A DNA stretch of 64,000 nt from JAPOUP01 sp026708635 (GTDB lineage Bacteria > Pseudomonadota > Alphaproteobacteria > Rhodobacterales > Rhodobacteraceae). The notes under the pieces were generated by a model. It had not been told where the DNA came from and did no database searches. It worked only from the letters and a program-made list of their open reading frames with translations. Positions 34,747-44,149 of this stretch are shown here, in pieces; positions within the stretch are counted from its first letter, which is position 1, and each line of letters begins with the position of its first letter. The stretch covers positions 1-64,000 of the forward strand of contig OZ241336.1 of the NCBI GenBank assembly GCA_965200115.1, given 5' to 3'. The translations under genes and the position numbers were made by a program.

Positions 34747-36521
34747 TTGACGGAACGCGCGGTATGGATTGCGGAACGTCGGTTCGTCCGGGCAGTGACC
34801 AGACCGGAGGTATGCGCAACGCGGGATCCCCGACGCCCGCGATCTTCCCGCCTCCCGAGTCCATGCGCCCCACGCTTGTTGGCCGCGAGTTCGCGGTTTC
34901 CGCAGGTCACCCCATCGTCGCCCAGGTTATGGCGGAAATCATGGCCCAAGGAGGCACAGCGGTCGACGCCGGCGTCGCGGGTGGATTCCTTTCGAACGTT
35001 GTTCAGGTCGATATGTGCAATCTGGGAGGCGTCGCTCCGACGCTGATCAAGACCGCCGGAAGCGATCGGTTCCATGTCATTGACGGCGTCGGGCCATGGA
35101 GCCAATCCGTCACGCTGGAGGCTTTTCTAAAGCGCCATGACGGTAAAATGCCCCTTGGTTCGCCGGTGGGGGTTGTTCCCGCCACCTTTGACGTTTGGTG
35201 CACCGCGCTGTCTCAGTTCGGAACCTGGAGACTGGCCGACATAATGGGGCCCGCAATTGATTACGCGGAGCGGGGTTTCCCGCTGGATCCGCGTTCGGCA
35301 AAGGCATTTGAACTTCTAGGCAATGGCTTTGCTAAGTACGAAGCCTCTCGCGCGGTTTACTGGCCCAGAGGCCGCCCGCCCCGGCCCGGTGAGTGGCTGA
35401 TCCAAGCAGATCTCGCGCGGACCCTGTCACGATTGGCGGCATGCGATGGGGGAACCCGGGCTGACGGAATAGCGAACGCGCGCGAGCTGTTTTACGAAGG
35501 CGAGATCGCGGAACGGATTATCGCGTTCCACCAGGCCACCGGCGGCTGGCTGACCGTGAAGGACCTTGCCGCCTATCGGAGCCCCGTAGAGACCGCACCG
35601 GAAACTTCCTTCCGTGGCTGGCGTGTCGCGACACCTGGCATGGTCTGCCAGGGCCCCGTGATGCTGCAGGCCCTAGCCATCCTTGACGGCATGCCCCTAG
35701 AGCGGATGGCACATGGTTCGCCGGAGTATCTTCACGCGATCGCGGAGGCGCTCAAACAGGGGTTTGCCGAGCGCGAACGCCACTACACCGATCCCGTGTT
35801 CGCCACCGTAGCGATGGAGGAGCTTCTGTCGGGCGGCCGAATTGCGGACCTACGCGATCGGATCGATCCAGAATGTGCGCTGCCCGGCGCCGCGGGGGAA
35901 GCCACGAGCGGGCGGGGCCGGGCTGACACAACCTATATCGCGGCGGCCGACGCGGCGGGCAATGTATTTTCCTCGATGCCGAGCGACACGATCGATGGCG
36001 CGCCCATCGCACCGGGTCTGGGCTTCTTCGTCTCGCCGCGCGGCGTGCAAAGCCGCCTCGCGCCCGGCCATCCCGCCGCGATCGCGCCCGGCAAACGGCC
36101 GCGCCTCACGCCCGCCCCGGCGATCGCGGTAAATGAGAGCACGGGCGAGGCGCTCGCCATCGGTTGCCCGGGCGGCGACATGATTGTCCAGTCCATGACC
36201 CAGAGCTTCCTCAACATGGTGGTCTACGGGATGACACCGCAGCAGGCGGTGGAGAGTCCCCGGATTGCCACTTTCTCCCATCCGGGCTCGTTCTATCCAC
36301 ACCCCGCGTTTCCCATGCGTCTGGCCGTCGAGGGCCGCGTTCCCGAGGCAACTCGCGCGGCCCTGGCGGCGAAAGGCCATATCATCTACGACTGGCCGGA
36401 CTTCGAGTTTGACGCGGGTGGTGTTTCCATCGCCGGAAGGCGTGTATTGACCGCGGGCGAGCCGCCCGTGCTCGTGGCCGCCGCCGATCCGCGGCGCATC
36501 ACCTATGCGGCGGGGCGCTAG
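34743..36521 (+). CDS. Gamma-glutamyltransferase-family amidohydrolase (HpxW-like)
   Basis: About 592 residues of the Ntn-hydrolase GGT family. The N-terminal part has GHPIVAQVMAEIMAQGGTAVDAGVAGGF, and the autoprocessing site with the catalytic Thr is seen in RGRADTTYIAAADAAGNVFSSMPSD; the end has NMVVYGMTPQQAVESPRIATFSHPGSFYPHP. In Klebsiella the family member HpxW hydrolyses oxamate and is encoded with hpxX, hpxY and hpxZ; the same gene order follows here, so a small amide such as oxamate is a more likely substrate than glutathione. No signal peptide is evident, unlike periplasmic GGTs. I start at the ATGA overlap with the SDR gene; later ATGs exist. Confidence 0.85.
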   Translation: MIDGTRGMDCGTSVRPGSDQTGGMRNAGSPTPAIFPPPESMRPTLVGREFAVSAGHPIVAQVMAEIMAQGGTAVDAGVAGGFLSNVVQVDMCNLGGVAPTLIKTAGSDRFHVIDGVGPWSQSVTLEAFLKRHDGKMPLGSPVGVVPATFDVWCTALSQFGTWRLADIMGPAIDYAERGFPLDPRSAKAFELLGNGFAKYEASRAVYWPRGRPPRPGEWLIQADLARTLSRLAACDGGTRADGIANARELFYEGEIAERIIAFHQATGGWLTVKDLAAYRSPVETAPETSFRGWRVATPGMVCQGPVMLQALAILDGMPLERMAHGSPEYLHAIAEALKQGFAERERHYTDPVFATVAMEELLSGGRIADLRDRIDPECALPGAAGEATSGRGRADTTYIAAADAAGNVFSSMPSDTIDGAPIAPGLGFFVSPRGVQSRLAPGHPAAIAPGKRPRLTPAPAIAVNESTGEALAIGCPGGDMIVQSMTQSFLNMVVYGMTPQQAVESPRIATFSHPGSFYPHPAFPMRLAVEGRVPEATRAALAAKGHIIYDWPDFEFDAGGVSIAGRRVLTAGEPPVLVAAADPRRITYAAGR

Positions 36522-36525
36522 GCCG

Positions 36526-36744
36526 ATGCGGACGTATTTACCTCCCCCTACCGGTTTTGACGCCAGGGCTTTCGCCCGGGAGGCGGCGCGGGCAATAGGA
36601 TTGCCGCTACCTGATGAGGCGCTAGACGACGTGACCCTGAACCTTGAGCGTACGGCGGGCTTCGCGGAGCTGCTGGTCTCGGTGCCGGGACTCGATGGCG
36701 AGGAGCCCGCGCCCGTCTTCCGGCCGGAGCGTGGGCGGTCATGA
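36526..36744 (+). CDS. AtzG/HpxX-like small subunit (DUF4089)
   Basis: A 72-residue protein with the sequence FDARAFAREAARAIGLPLPDEALDDVTLNLERTAGFAELLVSVPGLDGEEPAPVFRPE, typical of AtzG. In Pseudomonas cyanurate degradation AtzG binds and stabilises AtzE, much as GatC supports GatA. It lies directly before the AtzE-like gene with a four-base overlap, as expected for the complex. Too small to carry catalytic residues. Confidence 0.85.
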   Translation: MRTYLPPPTGFDARAFAREAARAIGLPLPDEALDDVTLNLERTAGFAELLVSVPGLDGEEPAPVFRPERGRS

Positions 36745-38126
36745 GCGCACGCGGGATCGCGGGGAACGTTCTCGCCGGAAAAGACTCGGCCGTGGAGACC
36801 GTTCGCCGGACATTGACGGCGATCGAGGAGACACAAAGACTGCGGGCGGTGACGGGGATCTGCGAAGATCGCGCCTTAAAGCGGGCTGCCGAGGTGGACG
36901 ACGCGATTGCGGCCGGGGACGTTCCGGGTCCCCTGGCGGGCGTACCTTTTGCCGCGAAGAACATTTTTGATATCGAAGGCTTGGTCACACGGGCGGGCTC
37001 CCGCGCGACTGAGGCCAATCCACCCGCCACGCAGGACGCTTTCGCGATCCGGGCACTTGAGGCCGCGGGCGCGATACTGGTTGCCAGCACCAACATGGAT
37101 GAACTCGCCTATGGGTTCTCCGGTGAGAACGTCCATGACGGAGACACACGCAATCCACGGGATCCGCTTCTGAGCGCGGGTGGATCCTCTTCCGGATCCG
37201 CCGCGCTGGTCGCGGCGGGGGTAGTGCCGCTCGCGCTCGGGACGGATACAAACGGGTCGGTTCGTGTGCCCGCCGCGCTATCGGGTGTCGTTGGATTCAA
37301 GCCCACCTATGGACGCCTCTCGCGCTCAGGTGTGCGGCCGTTCGTGCGCAGCCTCGACCACGTCGGCGTATTTGCGGCGGAGACCCGCGACCTGGCTCTC
37401 GCCTATGACGCGCTGCAGGGGCGGGACGCGAGCGATCCGGCGCAGCAGCCGCGCGAGCTGGAACCCGCGGCCCCCGCGATAGACACGCCGGGCAGTCTGA
37501 ACGCCGCGCGGCTTGGCGGATATTTTGACGCGCCGCTACATACCGACGTGCGGGCTGCGGTCGGAGCCGCCGCCGACGCGCTGGGTGCCCTGGAAGCCAA
37601 GATGCTGGACCTTGCTGAAGCTGCGCGGGCGGCGAGTTTCATCCTTACGACGGCGGAGGGCGGCCACCATCATTTGCCAACCCTGATCCGGTGTCCGGAA
37701 CGACTCGGCCCCCTTGTGCGCGAGCGCCTTCGCGCGGGTGCCCTCGTGCCCGCGGTCTGGACGGCACGGGCGCAGAAACTGCGTCGGCGCGTATCCTCCG
37801 AACTCCTCGACCTGCAAAGGGACCAAGACATTCTCATCGCCCCGGCCACCCCCTGCCCGGCTTTCCCGCTCGGCACCGATCACTGGGACGTCGCGGGGGT
37901 AAGCCTGCCGATCCGCCTGGGCATCGGCATGTTCACCCAAGCGCTGACTCTGACGGGCGCACCCATCGCCGTGATGTGCAGAAGAGGATCGGGGAGTGGC
38001 CTTCCCGTGGGCATCCAGATTATTGGACGTCCATTTGAGGAAGCCAGCGTCCTGCGCGCCGCGCGCCGACTGGAGCGAACGGGATTCCGGATGGTGCCCG
38101 AGAGGCCGAGGGGCACGCATGCCTGA
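36741..38126 (+). CDS. AtzE/HpxY-family amidase
   Basis: A 461-residue amidase-signature enzyme. The catalytic Lys73 (PFAAKNIFDIEG), cis-Ser149 (SAGGSSSGSAA) and nucleophile Ser173 (TDTNGSVRVPA) are all in place. AtzE hydrolyses 1-carboxybiuret in s-triazine breakdown; HpxY is its homologue in the Klebsiella purine/oxalurate cluster. The substrate here is probably a ureido or amide intermediate produced by the other hydrolases of the operon. It overlaps the AtzG-like gene by four bases and the AtzH-like gene by eight. Confidence 0.9.
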   Translation: MSARGIAGNVLAGKDSAVETVRRTLTAIEETQRLRAVTGICEDRALKRAAEVDDAIAAGDVPGPLAGVPFAAKNIFDIEGLVTRAGSRATEANPPATQDAFAIRALEAAGAILVASTNMDELAYGFSGENVHDGDTRNPRDPLLSAGGSSSGSAALVAAGVVPLALGTDTNGSVRVPAALSGVVGFKPTYGRLSRSGVRPFVRSLDHVGVFAAETRDLALAYDALQGRDASDPAQQPRELEPAAPAIDTPGSLNAARLGGYFDAPLHTDVRAAVGAAADALGALEAKMLDLAEAARAASFILTTAEGGHHHLPTLIRCPERLGPLVRERLRAGALVPAVWTARAQKLRRRVSSELLDLQRDQDILIAPATPCPAFPLGTDHWDVAGVSLPIRLGIGMFTQALTLTGAPIAVMCRRGSGSGLPVGIQIIGRPFEEASVLRAARRLERTGFRMVPERPRGTHA

Positions 38127-38514
38127 GGCCCATGAAATCAACATTCCCGGAATCGTTACCGAAGTCCGCGCGGTCTTCGAGCGCTATGAGGTCGCGCTTA
38201 CCTCCAATGATGTCGCGACCCTAGAGGAGTTATTCTGGAAGGCCCCACAGACCACGCGTTACGGGGTTGGCGAGAACCTCTACGGCTGGGACGAGATCTC
38301 AGACTTTCGTCGCGCGCGCGGGACCGGCGCGTTCAGCCGGAAATTGATGCGAACCGTTATCACCACCTATGGCCGCGACTTCGCGACCGCCAATACAGAA
38401 TACCGGCGTCAAGGCCACGCTCTCCCGGGCCGGGAGACCAAAACGCTTCTGCGCACGCCTGACGGCTGGCGCATAGTCTCGGCCCATGTGAGCCTATTGG
38501 GAGAAACCGTATGA
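38119..38514 (+). CDS. AtzH/HpxZ-like protein (DUF3225, NTF2 fold)
   Basis: A 131-residue protein of the cystatin/NTF2-like fold. The sequence VFERYEVALTSNDVATLEELFWKAPQTTRYGVGENLYGWDEISDFRRARG is typical of DUF3225, found as HpxZ in Klebsiella and AtzH in Pseudomonas. AtzH was reported to act on a carboxybiuret/ureido intermediate in cyanurate degradation; the HpxZ role is not settled. It closes the hpxWXYZ-like quartet and overlaps the AtzE-like gene by eight bases. The following 106 bases to the binding-protein gene are the largest gap within the operon. Confidence 0.85.
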   Translation: MPEAHEINIPGIVTEVRAVFERYEVALTSNDVATLEELFWKAPQTTRYGVGENLYGWDEISDFRRARGTGAFSRKLMRTVITTYGRDFATANTEYRRQGHALPGRETKTLLRTPDGWRIVSAHVSLLGETV

Positions 38515-38620
38515 TACCCGACTTTCACCAGCCAAGGCGCCGTGCGCGAACAAGAACGACCGATAAAGGGGCAGCATACCGGGAAGAACCCACCATTTCC
38601 GAAAAAGAGGGATGTCTGAC

Positions 38621-40231
38621 ATGACCAGGATCGATGACTTCAATATGCCCAACGCGTTCAGCCGCCGCCGTTTCGCGCAGCTATTGGGCACGGGTGCCGC
38701 GGCGGCACTGCTACCGTGGAAAGTGGAAGCGCAGGACGGTGTGGAAACCCTTGTCTTCGCGCTGCCGGGACTTGTGGGCAATTTCGAGCCACACACCTGG
38801 GTTGGTTTCGGCGATACGGTCCATGTGATGGATACCGTGGCCCGCGGCCTGACCCACATGGATTTCTCGGACCCGCTACCGCAACCGGCAATTGCCGAAG
38901 GCTGGAACGTATCCGACGACGGCACGGTCTATGACTTCACCATTCGCCAGGGGCTGACGTTTCATGATGGCACGCCGGTCGACGCCGCGGCGGTGCGGCG
39001 CACTTTCGAGCGCATGTTCGACGAAAGCGACGTTACCCGGCCCGAGCTTTCCTTTGCCGCCGACAATCTGGGCGGATCGAACGTGGTGGGCTTCGAGACA
39101 CCCGATGCCATGACTTTCCGGATCAATCTGGCGGCTCCGGACGCGGCGATCCTGGGGAGACTGTCACGGCCCGATATGGTGATCATCTCGCCCACGGCAC
39201 TTGAAACCCATGGTCAGCGGATCGGTCTAAACTTCGTCTCCTGCGGCCCATACAGAATCGCCTCGGTCACACCCAACGAGCGTGCGGTCCTGAAAGCCTT
39301 TGACAATTTCTACAAAGGCACGCCAACCGTGCCGCGCATCGTGATGCAGGTCATTCCGGAAGCCGTGGCGCAGATGACCGCGCTCGCCGGGGGCGATCTG
39401 AACGTCACGAACCTGATCCCCCATTCCAATGTGGACCGCCTTGAATCCATGCGGCAAATCCGCATCGAGCAGTCGGCGGCCTTTATCTCGGCATGGCTGG
39501 CAATGAATTGCAGCGTCGAGGCACTGAGCGACATTCGCGTGCGTCGGGCGATCAATCTCGGCATCGACCGGAACGCCATCGTGCGCGAGGCCTTCTTCGG
39601 CAAGGCGGAGGTTCCAGGCTATATCACCCCCGCAGCCGAACAAGGCTACTCACCCGAGCACCAGCGGCATTCGGAACATGACCCCGAAGCCGCCCGCGCG
39701 CTTCTGGAGGAAGCGGGCGGCATCGGTACGGAACTCAGCCTTATCTCCGAGAATAGCGGTTTCTGGCCGCGTCTCGGCCAGGTGGTCGAGCGCAGCCTCA
39801 ACGCGATCGGCCTGAAAGTGACCACGGAATACCTTGATGGTGGCACGTTCAACGGCCGTCTCTTCGATGTCGAAGCCCATGAGCTTGCCTTCGTACAGCG
39901 TTCGGCCTTCTTTCCCGATCCCGACGGGCGCTTTTCCCCGCTCTTTATGTCCGGAACGGCGGGTGCCGACAGCATCACCGCACAAAGCGGATTGCCCGAA
40001 CAGGCGGGGCTCGACGAGCTTATAATGGCCGCCAATTCCGAGGGTGATCCAGACGTGCGCGGCCAGATCTATGTCGAAATCAACAACTATATGGCCGATC
40101 GGATGATGCCGGTGGCAGCCGTGGTGAACACCTTCCTGCCCGTCGCGGTAAGCGCCAACCTCGCGGGCGTGAACGCCAACGCGTTAGGAACTTACCGGAC
40201 CTTTCTGGAGGGCGCGAACTTCGAAAGTTAA
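38621..40231 (+). CDS. Peptide/nickel-type ABC transporter substrate-binding protein
   Basis: About 536 residues of solute-binding family 5 (DppA/OppA/NikA). A twin-arginine signal is present: SRRRFAQLLGTGAAAALLPWKVEAQ, so export is probably by Tat in a folded state. The body has GLTFHDGTPVDAAAVRRTFERMFD and IRVRRAINLGIDRNAIV, the family landmarks. I start at ATG 38621, nine bases after GAGG; an ATG three codons upstream sits too close to it. It is the binding protein of the importer encoded by the next four genes and should deliver the operon's substrate. Confidence 0.93.
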   Translation: MTRIDDFNMPNAFSRRRFAQLLGTGAAAALLPWKVEAQDGVETLVFALPGLVGNFEPHTWVGFGDTVHVMDTVARGLTHMDFSDPLPQPAIAEGWNVSDDGTVYDFTIRQGLTFHDGTPVDAAAVRRTFERMFDESDVTRPELSFAADNLGGSNVVGFETPDAMTFRINLAAPDAAILGRLSRPDMVIISPTALETHGQRIGLNFVSCGPYRIASVTPNERAVLKAFDNFYKGTPTVPRIVMQVIPEAVAQMTALAGGDLNVTNLIPHSNVDRLESMRQIRIEQSAAFISAWLAMNCSVEALSDIRVRRAINLGIDRNAIVREAFFGKAEVPGYITPAAEQGYSPEHQRHSEHDPEAARALLEEAGGIGTELSLISENSGFWPRLGQVVERSLNAIGLKVTTEYLDGGTFNGRLFDVEAHELAFVQRSAFFPDPDGRFSPLFMSGTAGADSITAQSGLPEQAGLDELIMAANSEGDPDVRGQIYVEINNYMADRMMPVAAVVNTFLPVAVSANLAGVNANALGTYRTFLEGANFES

Positions 40232-40294
40232 GGTCTATCATTCGCCACGACCGGGCGGGGATTACCGCCCGGCCGCCTCGGGGACAGCAGGACT

Positions 40295-41164
40295 ATGGGA
40301 AATCGGAACGGCACAGCCGCCAATGCCGAGCCGGGCGGGATCGACCTTTCCGCGGCGTCTCGGTGGGGTCTTGCCGCTCTGCCCTGGACCATATTTGGAC
40401 TTTTTGTTCTCGCGGCACTCCTCGCTCCCGTGCTGGCGCCACACGACCCGATCGATGCGGTCGCGGCGCCCATGCTAGCCCTGTTCTCCGAGGGCCATAT
40501 AATGGGAACGGACGGGTTCGGGCGCGATCAACTGTCAAGACTTCTCTACGGTCTGCGTCCTATGCTGTTCGTCTCCCTCGGTGCCGTGGCGATCGCGATG
40601 CTGGCGGGCGGAAGCTATGGTCTAGTATCCGGCGTCGCCGGCGGATCGATCGACTGGGCGATGATGCGCGTTGTGGATATACTGATGTCCTTCCCGCTCA
40701 TTCTCGCCGCAATCCTTGTTGTGACCGCCCTGGGCGCGTCGCATGTCAACCTCACACTTGCCGTCGCCGTCTCCCAGGTCCCGATATTCGCCCGACTCGC
40801 CCGCGCTCTGGCGAGCGGCGAGGCCGCGCGGGACTACGTGATGGCCGCTCGCTCCTCCGGTTTCACCCAAGCCCAGATCATGATCCGTGAGGTGGCTCCC
40901 AATATCCTGCGGCCGATGCTGGTACAGGCAACCTCCGTCGTCGCGTTGGCCGCGCTAACCGCCGCGGCGCTCTCCTTTCTCGGTCTAGGCGTACGGCCAC
41001 CCGCACCGGATCTCGGCTACATGGTTCGCGAGGGCCAGGAACTGATCTTCATAGCGCCCGAGCAAACGGTATTGCCCGGGCTGCTCATCGCGATATTCGC
41101 GCTTGCGGTGTCCTTTTGTGGAGATCAACTGGCGGATCGAGACCGTTCGGTGGGGTTTCCATGA
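40295..41164 (+). CDS. Peptide-type ABC transporter permease (DppC type)
   Basis: A 289-residue permease with an N-terminal membrane segment (LPWTIFGLFVLAALLAPVLAP), the DppC-type HIMGTDGFGRDQLSRLLYGLRPML stretch and an EAA loop (AARSSGFTQAQIMIREVAPNILRPM). It forms the pore with the next gene's product. In most Dpp/Opp operons the DppB-type permease comes first; here the order is reversed. It overlaps the next gene by four bases. Confidence 0.92.
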   Translation: MGNRNGTAANAEPGGIDLSAASRWGLAALPWTIFGLFVLAALLAPVLAPHDPIDAVAAPMLALFSEGHIMGTDGFGRDQLSRLLYGLRPMLFVSLGAVAIAMLAGGSYGLVSGVAGGSIDWAMMRVVDILMSFPLILAAILVVTALGASHVNLTLAVAVSQVPIFARLARALASGEAARDYVMAARSSGFTQAQIMIREVAPNILRPMLVQATSVVALAALTAAALSFLGLGVRPPAPDLGYMVREGQELIFIAPEQTVLPGLLIAIFALAVSFCGDQLADRDRSVGFP

Positions 41165-42174
41165 CCCGGGAGATCCTACGACGCCTCGCCTTTCTTCCAG
41201 TCACGCTCTTTGCCGTGGCCACACTCGTTTTTTTGGCCTTGCGCGCGCTTCCCGGCTCCACCGTAGACTTACTCGCCTCCCAGTTCTCCACCGCCGGCCT
41301 GCGCGAGCAACTAATCGCTCAGCTTGGGCTCGATCGGTCACTATGGGAACAGTATCTCATCTATATGGGCGAGCTGATCCGGCTGGATCTGGGGCGGTCA
41401 TTCATTACCGGCAAGAACGTCTCGGGCATGGTGTGGGAGACGCTGCCCGTAACCATCGAGCTGGCCGTGGCCTCCCTTCTGGTAATGCTGGTCACGGGGC
41501 TCGGCATGGGCCTCGCCGCGGCCGCCCGCCCGGGCTCGATCCTCGATGGAGCCTTACGTTTCATTGCCATGGCGCTATTCTCACTACCTTGGTTCTGGTT
41601 CGGGATCCTGCTTATCCTTGTTTTCGTGCTTTGGCTCGGTTGGTTGCCCGCCTTCGGACGTTTACCGTCCTCGATTAACTATGAGCCGATCACCAATTTC
41701 GTTCTGGTGGACGCCGTTCTGCGGGGTCAGCCCGAACTCATCGGGCCCTGGATCAGTCATCTGATCCTTCCCTCGCTTACCGTAGGATTGACGACCTCGG
41801 GAGTTCTGATGCGCCTCGCGCGAAGCGGCGTTATCGAGACCTCCAAGCTCGAATTCGTCCGCACCGCGCGGATGAAGGGCGTGTCGGGACAGCGCATTTA
41901 CCTACGCCACATCCTGCGCAACGCGGCGCTCGGCATCCTTACCGTCATTGGCCTGCAGTTTGGAGCGATGCTCGGTGGCTCGGTCATTGCGGAGGTGGTT
42001 TTCGGCTATCCGGGTATCGGGAGGATGATGGTCGATGCGGTTCTGACCCGCGACTACGCCGTTGCCCAAGGTGCGGCGCTCGTGCTGGCGGTCCTCTACG
42101 TCTTCGTGAACCTCGCCACCGACCTCGCCTATCGCTGGGCCGATCCACGACTAACACGGAGACCGGATCAATGA
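41161..42174 (+). CDS. Peptide-type ABC transporter permease (DppB type)
   Basis: A 337-residue permease. Its N-terminus MTREILRRLAFLPVTLFAVATLVFLALRALPGS and the QLGLDRSLWEQYLIYMGELIRLDLGRSF segment are typical of DppB/GsiC proteins, and the EAA loop FVRTARMKGVSGQRIYLRHILRNA is intact. It starts in the ATGA overlap with the DppC-type gene and ends in the ATGA overlap with the first ATPase gene, so translation of the transporter is tightly coupled. Confidence 0.93.
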   Translation: MTREILRRLAFLPVTLFAVATLVFLALRALPGSTVDLLASQFSTAGLREQLIAQLGLDRSLWEQYLIYMGELIRLDLGRSFITGKNVSGMVWETLPVTIELAVASLLVMLVTGLGMGLAAAARPGSILDGALRFIAMALFSLPWFWFGILLILVFVLWLGWLPAFGRLPSSINYEPITNFVLVDAVLRGQPELIGPWISHLILPSLTVGLTTSGVLMRLARSGVIETSKLEFVRTARMKGVSGQRIYLRHILRNAALGILTVIGLQFGAMLGGSVIAEVVFGYPGIGRMMVDAVLTRDYAVAQGAALVLAVLYVFVNLATDLAYRWADPRLTRRPDQ

Positions 42175-43142
42175 GCGCGCCGCTCCTGAGCGTCTCCGAC
42201 CTATCCGTGTCCTTCGGACCGCGCCATGCTCCACAAGCCGCGGTCAAGGAAGTCTCGTTCAGCGTCGCGCGGGGCGAGGTGCTGGCGCTCGTGGGCGAAA
42301 GCGGATCCGGAAAATCGGCTACGGCCTTGGCGCTCGCGCGCCTCAATGAAGGGCCAACCACCGCGCTTTCCGGCCATATCGAGCTGCAGGCCAAGGACTT
42401 GATGGCCCTGTCGACCAGGGAACTGCAAGACGTGCGTGGCCAGGGAATCGCAATGATCTTCCAGGACGCGAATGCAGCGCTCAACCCCTGTGAGACCATT
42501 GGTGACCAGATCGCTGAGGCGCTGATCGTTCACGGTCGGGCAAACCGAAGGGACGCACGCGCACGCGCCGCAGAAATCCTGGGGGAGGTCGGCCTGCCGG
42601 AGCCCGTGCGCCGGGCCAGGCTTTACCCCCATGAGGTGTCGGGCGGACAAAGGCAACGGGCGATGATCGCCGTGGCGCTCGCGTGCGATCCGGCCCTGCT
42701 TATCGCGGACGAACCCACGACGGCGCTGGATGTGACGATCCAAGGCCAGATTCTGGCGCTACTCGCGAGCCTGGTTGAACGGCGCAATATGGGGTTGATC
42801 CTGATAACCCATGATCTTGGCGTCGTGGCCGGCGTCGCGGATCGGGTCTTGGTGATCTACGCGGGCCGGATCGTCGAGGAGGCACCCGTAGAGGCGCTGT
42901 TCTCTCACCCGAAGCACCCCTATACCCGTGATCTGATCGCGGCGACATCTCTGGAACCGGACGACAGGGGACGCCTGGCCTCGATTCCGGGCTCGCCGCC
43001 CCGTCTTGGCACCCAAGGCGCGGGCTGCGCCTATGCGCCCCGCTGTCGCAAGGCCCTGGCGCGATGCCATGTGAACCGGCCCGATCTGATACCCAAAGAC
43101 GCGGGGCGTCTGGCCTGCTGGTATCCGGAGAGGCCATCATGA
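42171..43142 (+). CDS. Peptide-type ABC transporter ATP-binding protein (DppD type)
   Basis: A 323-residue ATPase. Walker A GESGSGKS, signature SGGQRQRAMIAVALA and Walker B LLIADEPTTALD are present, and the C-terminal oligopeptide domain has GCAYAPRCRKALARCHVNRPDL, the Cys-rich motif that in some DppD/DppF proteins binds an iron-sulfur cluster. It pairs with the following ATPase to energise the importer. It overlaps both neighbours by four bases. Confidence 0.94.
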   Translation: MSAPLLSVSDLSVSFGPRHAPQAAVKEVSFSVARGEVLALVGESGSGKSATALALARLNEGPTTALSGHIELQAKDLMALSTRELQDVRGQGIAMIFQDANAALNPCETIGDQIAEALIVHGRANRRDARARAAEILGEVGLPEPVRRARLYPHEVSGGQRQRAMIAVALACDPALLIADEPTTALDVTIQGQILALLASLVERRNMGLILITHDLGVVAGVADRVLVIYAGRIVEEAPVEALFSHPKHPYTRDLIAATSLEPDDRGRLASIPGSPPRLGTQGAGCAYAPRCRKALARCHVNRPDLIPKDAGRLACWYPERPS

Positions 43143-44149
43143 CCGACGCACCCATTATATCCTTGCGCGGACTCACGGTGCGCTACCCCGCCCGTCAGGG
43201 ACTCAGGCGCCGCGAGATCGTCGCGTTGCGGCCTACCGACCTGGACGTGCGGGGGGGGGAGACCCTGGCGATTGTGGGCGAAAGCGGCTCTGGGAAGACA
43301 ACGCTCGGACGAGCGATGCTGCGGCTTGTGCGGCCCTCGGGCGGGCAGATCCTTTACGACGGCATCGATCTGATGACTTTAACGCCCAGAGCTATGCGCG
43401 CGCTGAGGCCCCGATTCCAAATGGTCTTCCAGAATCCCTATTCCTCGCTAAACCCAAGCCACAGGATTGGCACAGTCCTAGGCGATGTGCTGGCCCACTC
43501 AGGAGTACCCAAGGCAAGGCGACTGGTCCGCGCGGCGGCGCTCCTGGCGGATGTCGGGCTTGACCGGGACGCGCTCGGACGGTTACCATCGGCCTTTTCG
43601 GGCGGCCAGCGGCAGCGCATCGCGATCGCCCGGGCACTGGCCACCAACCCGGATCTGATCGTGGCGGACGAGCCCGTTTCGGCGCTGGATGTATCCATCC
43701 GGGCGCAAGTGGTGAACCTGCTGATGGACCTAAAGCGCAGGCGAGGGCTGACATTGATATTCATCTCCCACGATCTGGGCATGGTCTCCGCTATCGCCGA
43801 CCGAACCGCGGTGATGTATTTCGGGGAGATCGTTGAACTCGCGGAAGCCCGGCATCTGGCGAACGGTGCCTCACACCCCTACAGCGCCATGCTCCAGGCG
43901 AGCCAGCCACTGCCGGATGTGCCGGCGGCCCGCGCCACCATCAGGGCCGCCGTACGCCTGGGCGCGGCGGATTTACCGAGCCAGCTAGATCCACCGTCAG
44001 GATGCGCTTTCGAAGGACGTTGCGGCGTCGCTCTGTCACGTTGCGCGGAGGAGTCACCCCGGCTGGTTCCGGGCACGCAGGGCGGCCTGACGGCCTGTTT
44101 CAATCCACTGACCCGGGAAGAGAGCCGGAAAGGAGTTCACCGCGCATGA
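43139..44149 (+). CDS. Peptide-type ABC transporter ATP-binding protein (DppF type)
   Basis: A 336-residue ATPase, the DppF/OppF partner. Walker A GESGSGKTTLGRA, the FQNPYSSLNPSHRIG Q-loop region, signature SGGQRQRIAIARALA and Walker B LIVADEPVSALD are intact, and the C-terminal domain has GCAFEGRCGVALSRC. The longer insertion before the Walker A site (RQGLRRREIVALRPTDL) is normal for OppF-type proteins. It overlaps the next gene in an ATGA. It completes a five-gene importer. Confidence 0.94.
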   Translation: MTDAPIISLRGLTVRYPARQGLRRREIVALRPTDLDVRGGETLAIVGESGSGKTTLGRAMLRLVRPSGGQILYDGIDLMTLTPRAMRALRPRFQMVFQNPYSSLNPSHRIGTVLGDVLAHSGVPKARRLVRAAALLADVGLDRDALGRLPSAFSGGQRQRIAIARALATNPDLIVADEPVSALDVSIRAQVVNLLMDLKRRRGLTLIFISHDLGMVSAIADRTAVMYFGEIVELAEARHLANGASHPYSAMLQASQPLPDVPAARATIRAAVRLGAADLPSQLDPPSGCAFEGRCGVALSRCAEESPRLVPGTQGGLTACFNPLTREESRKGVHRA

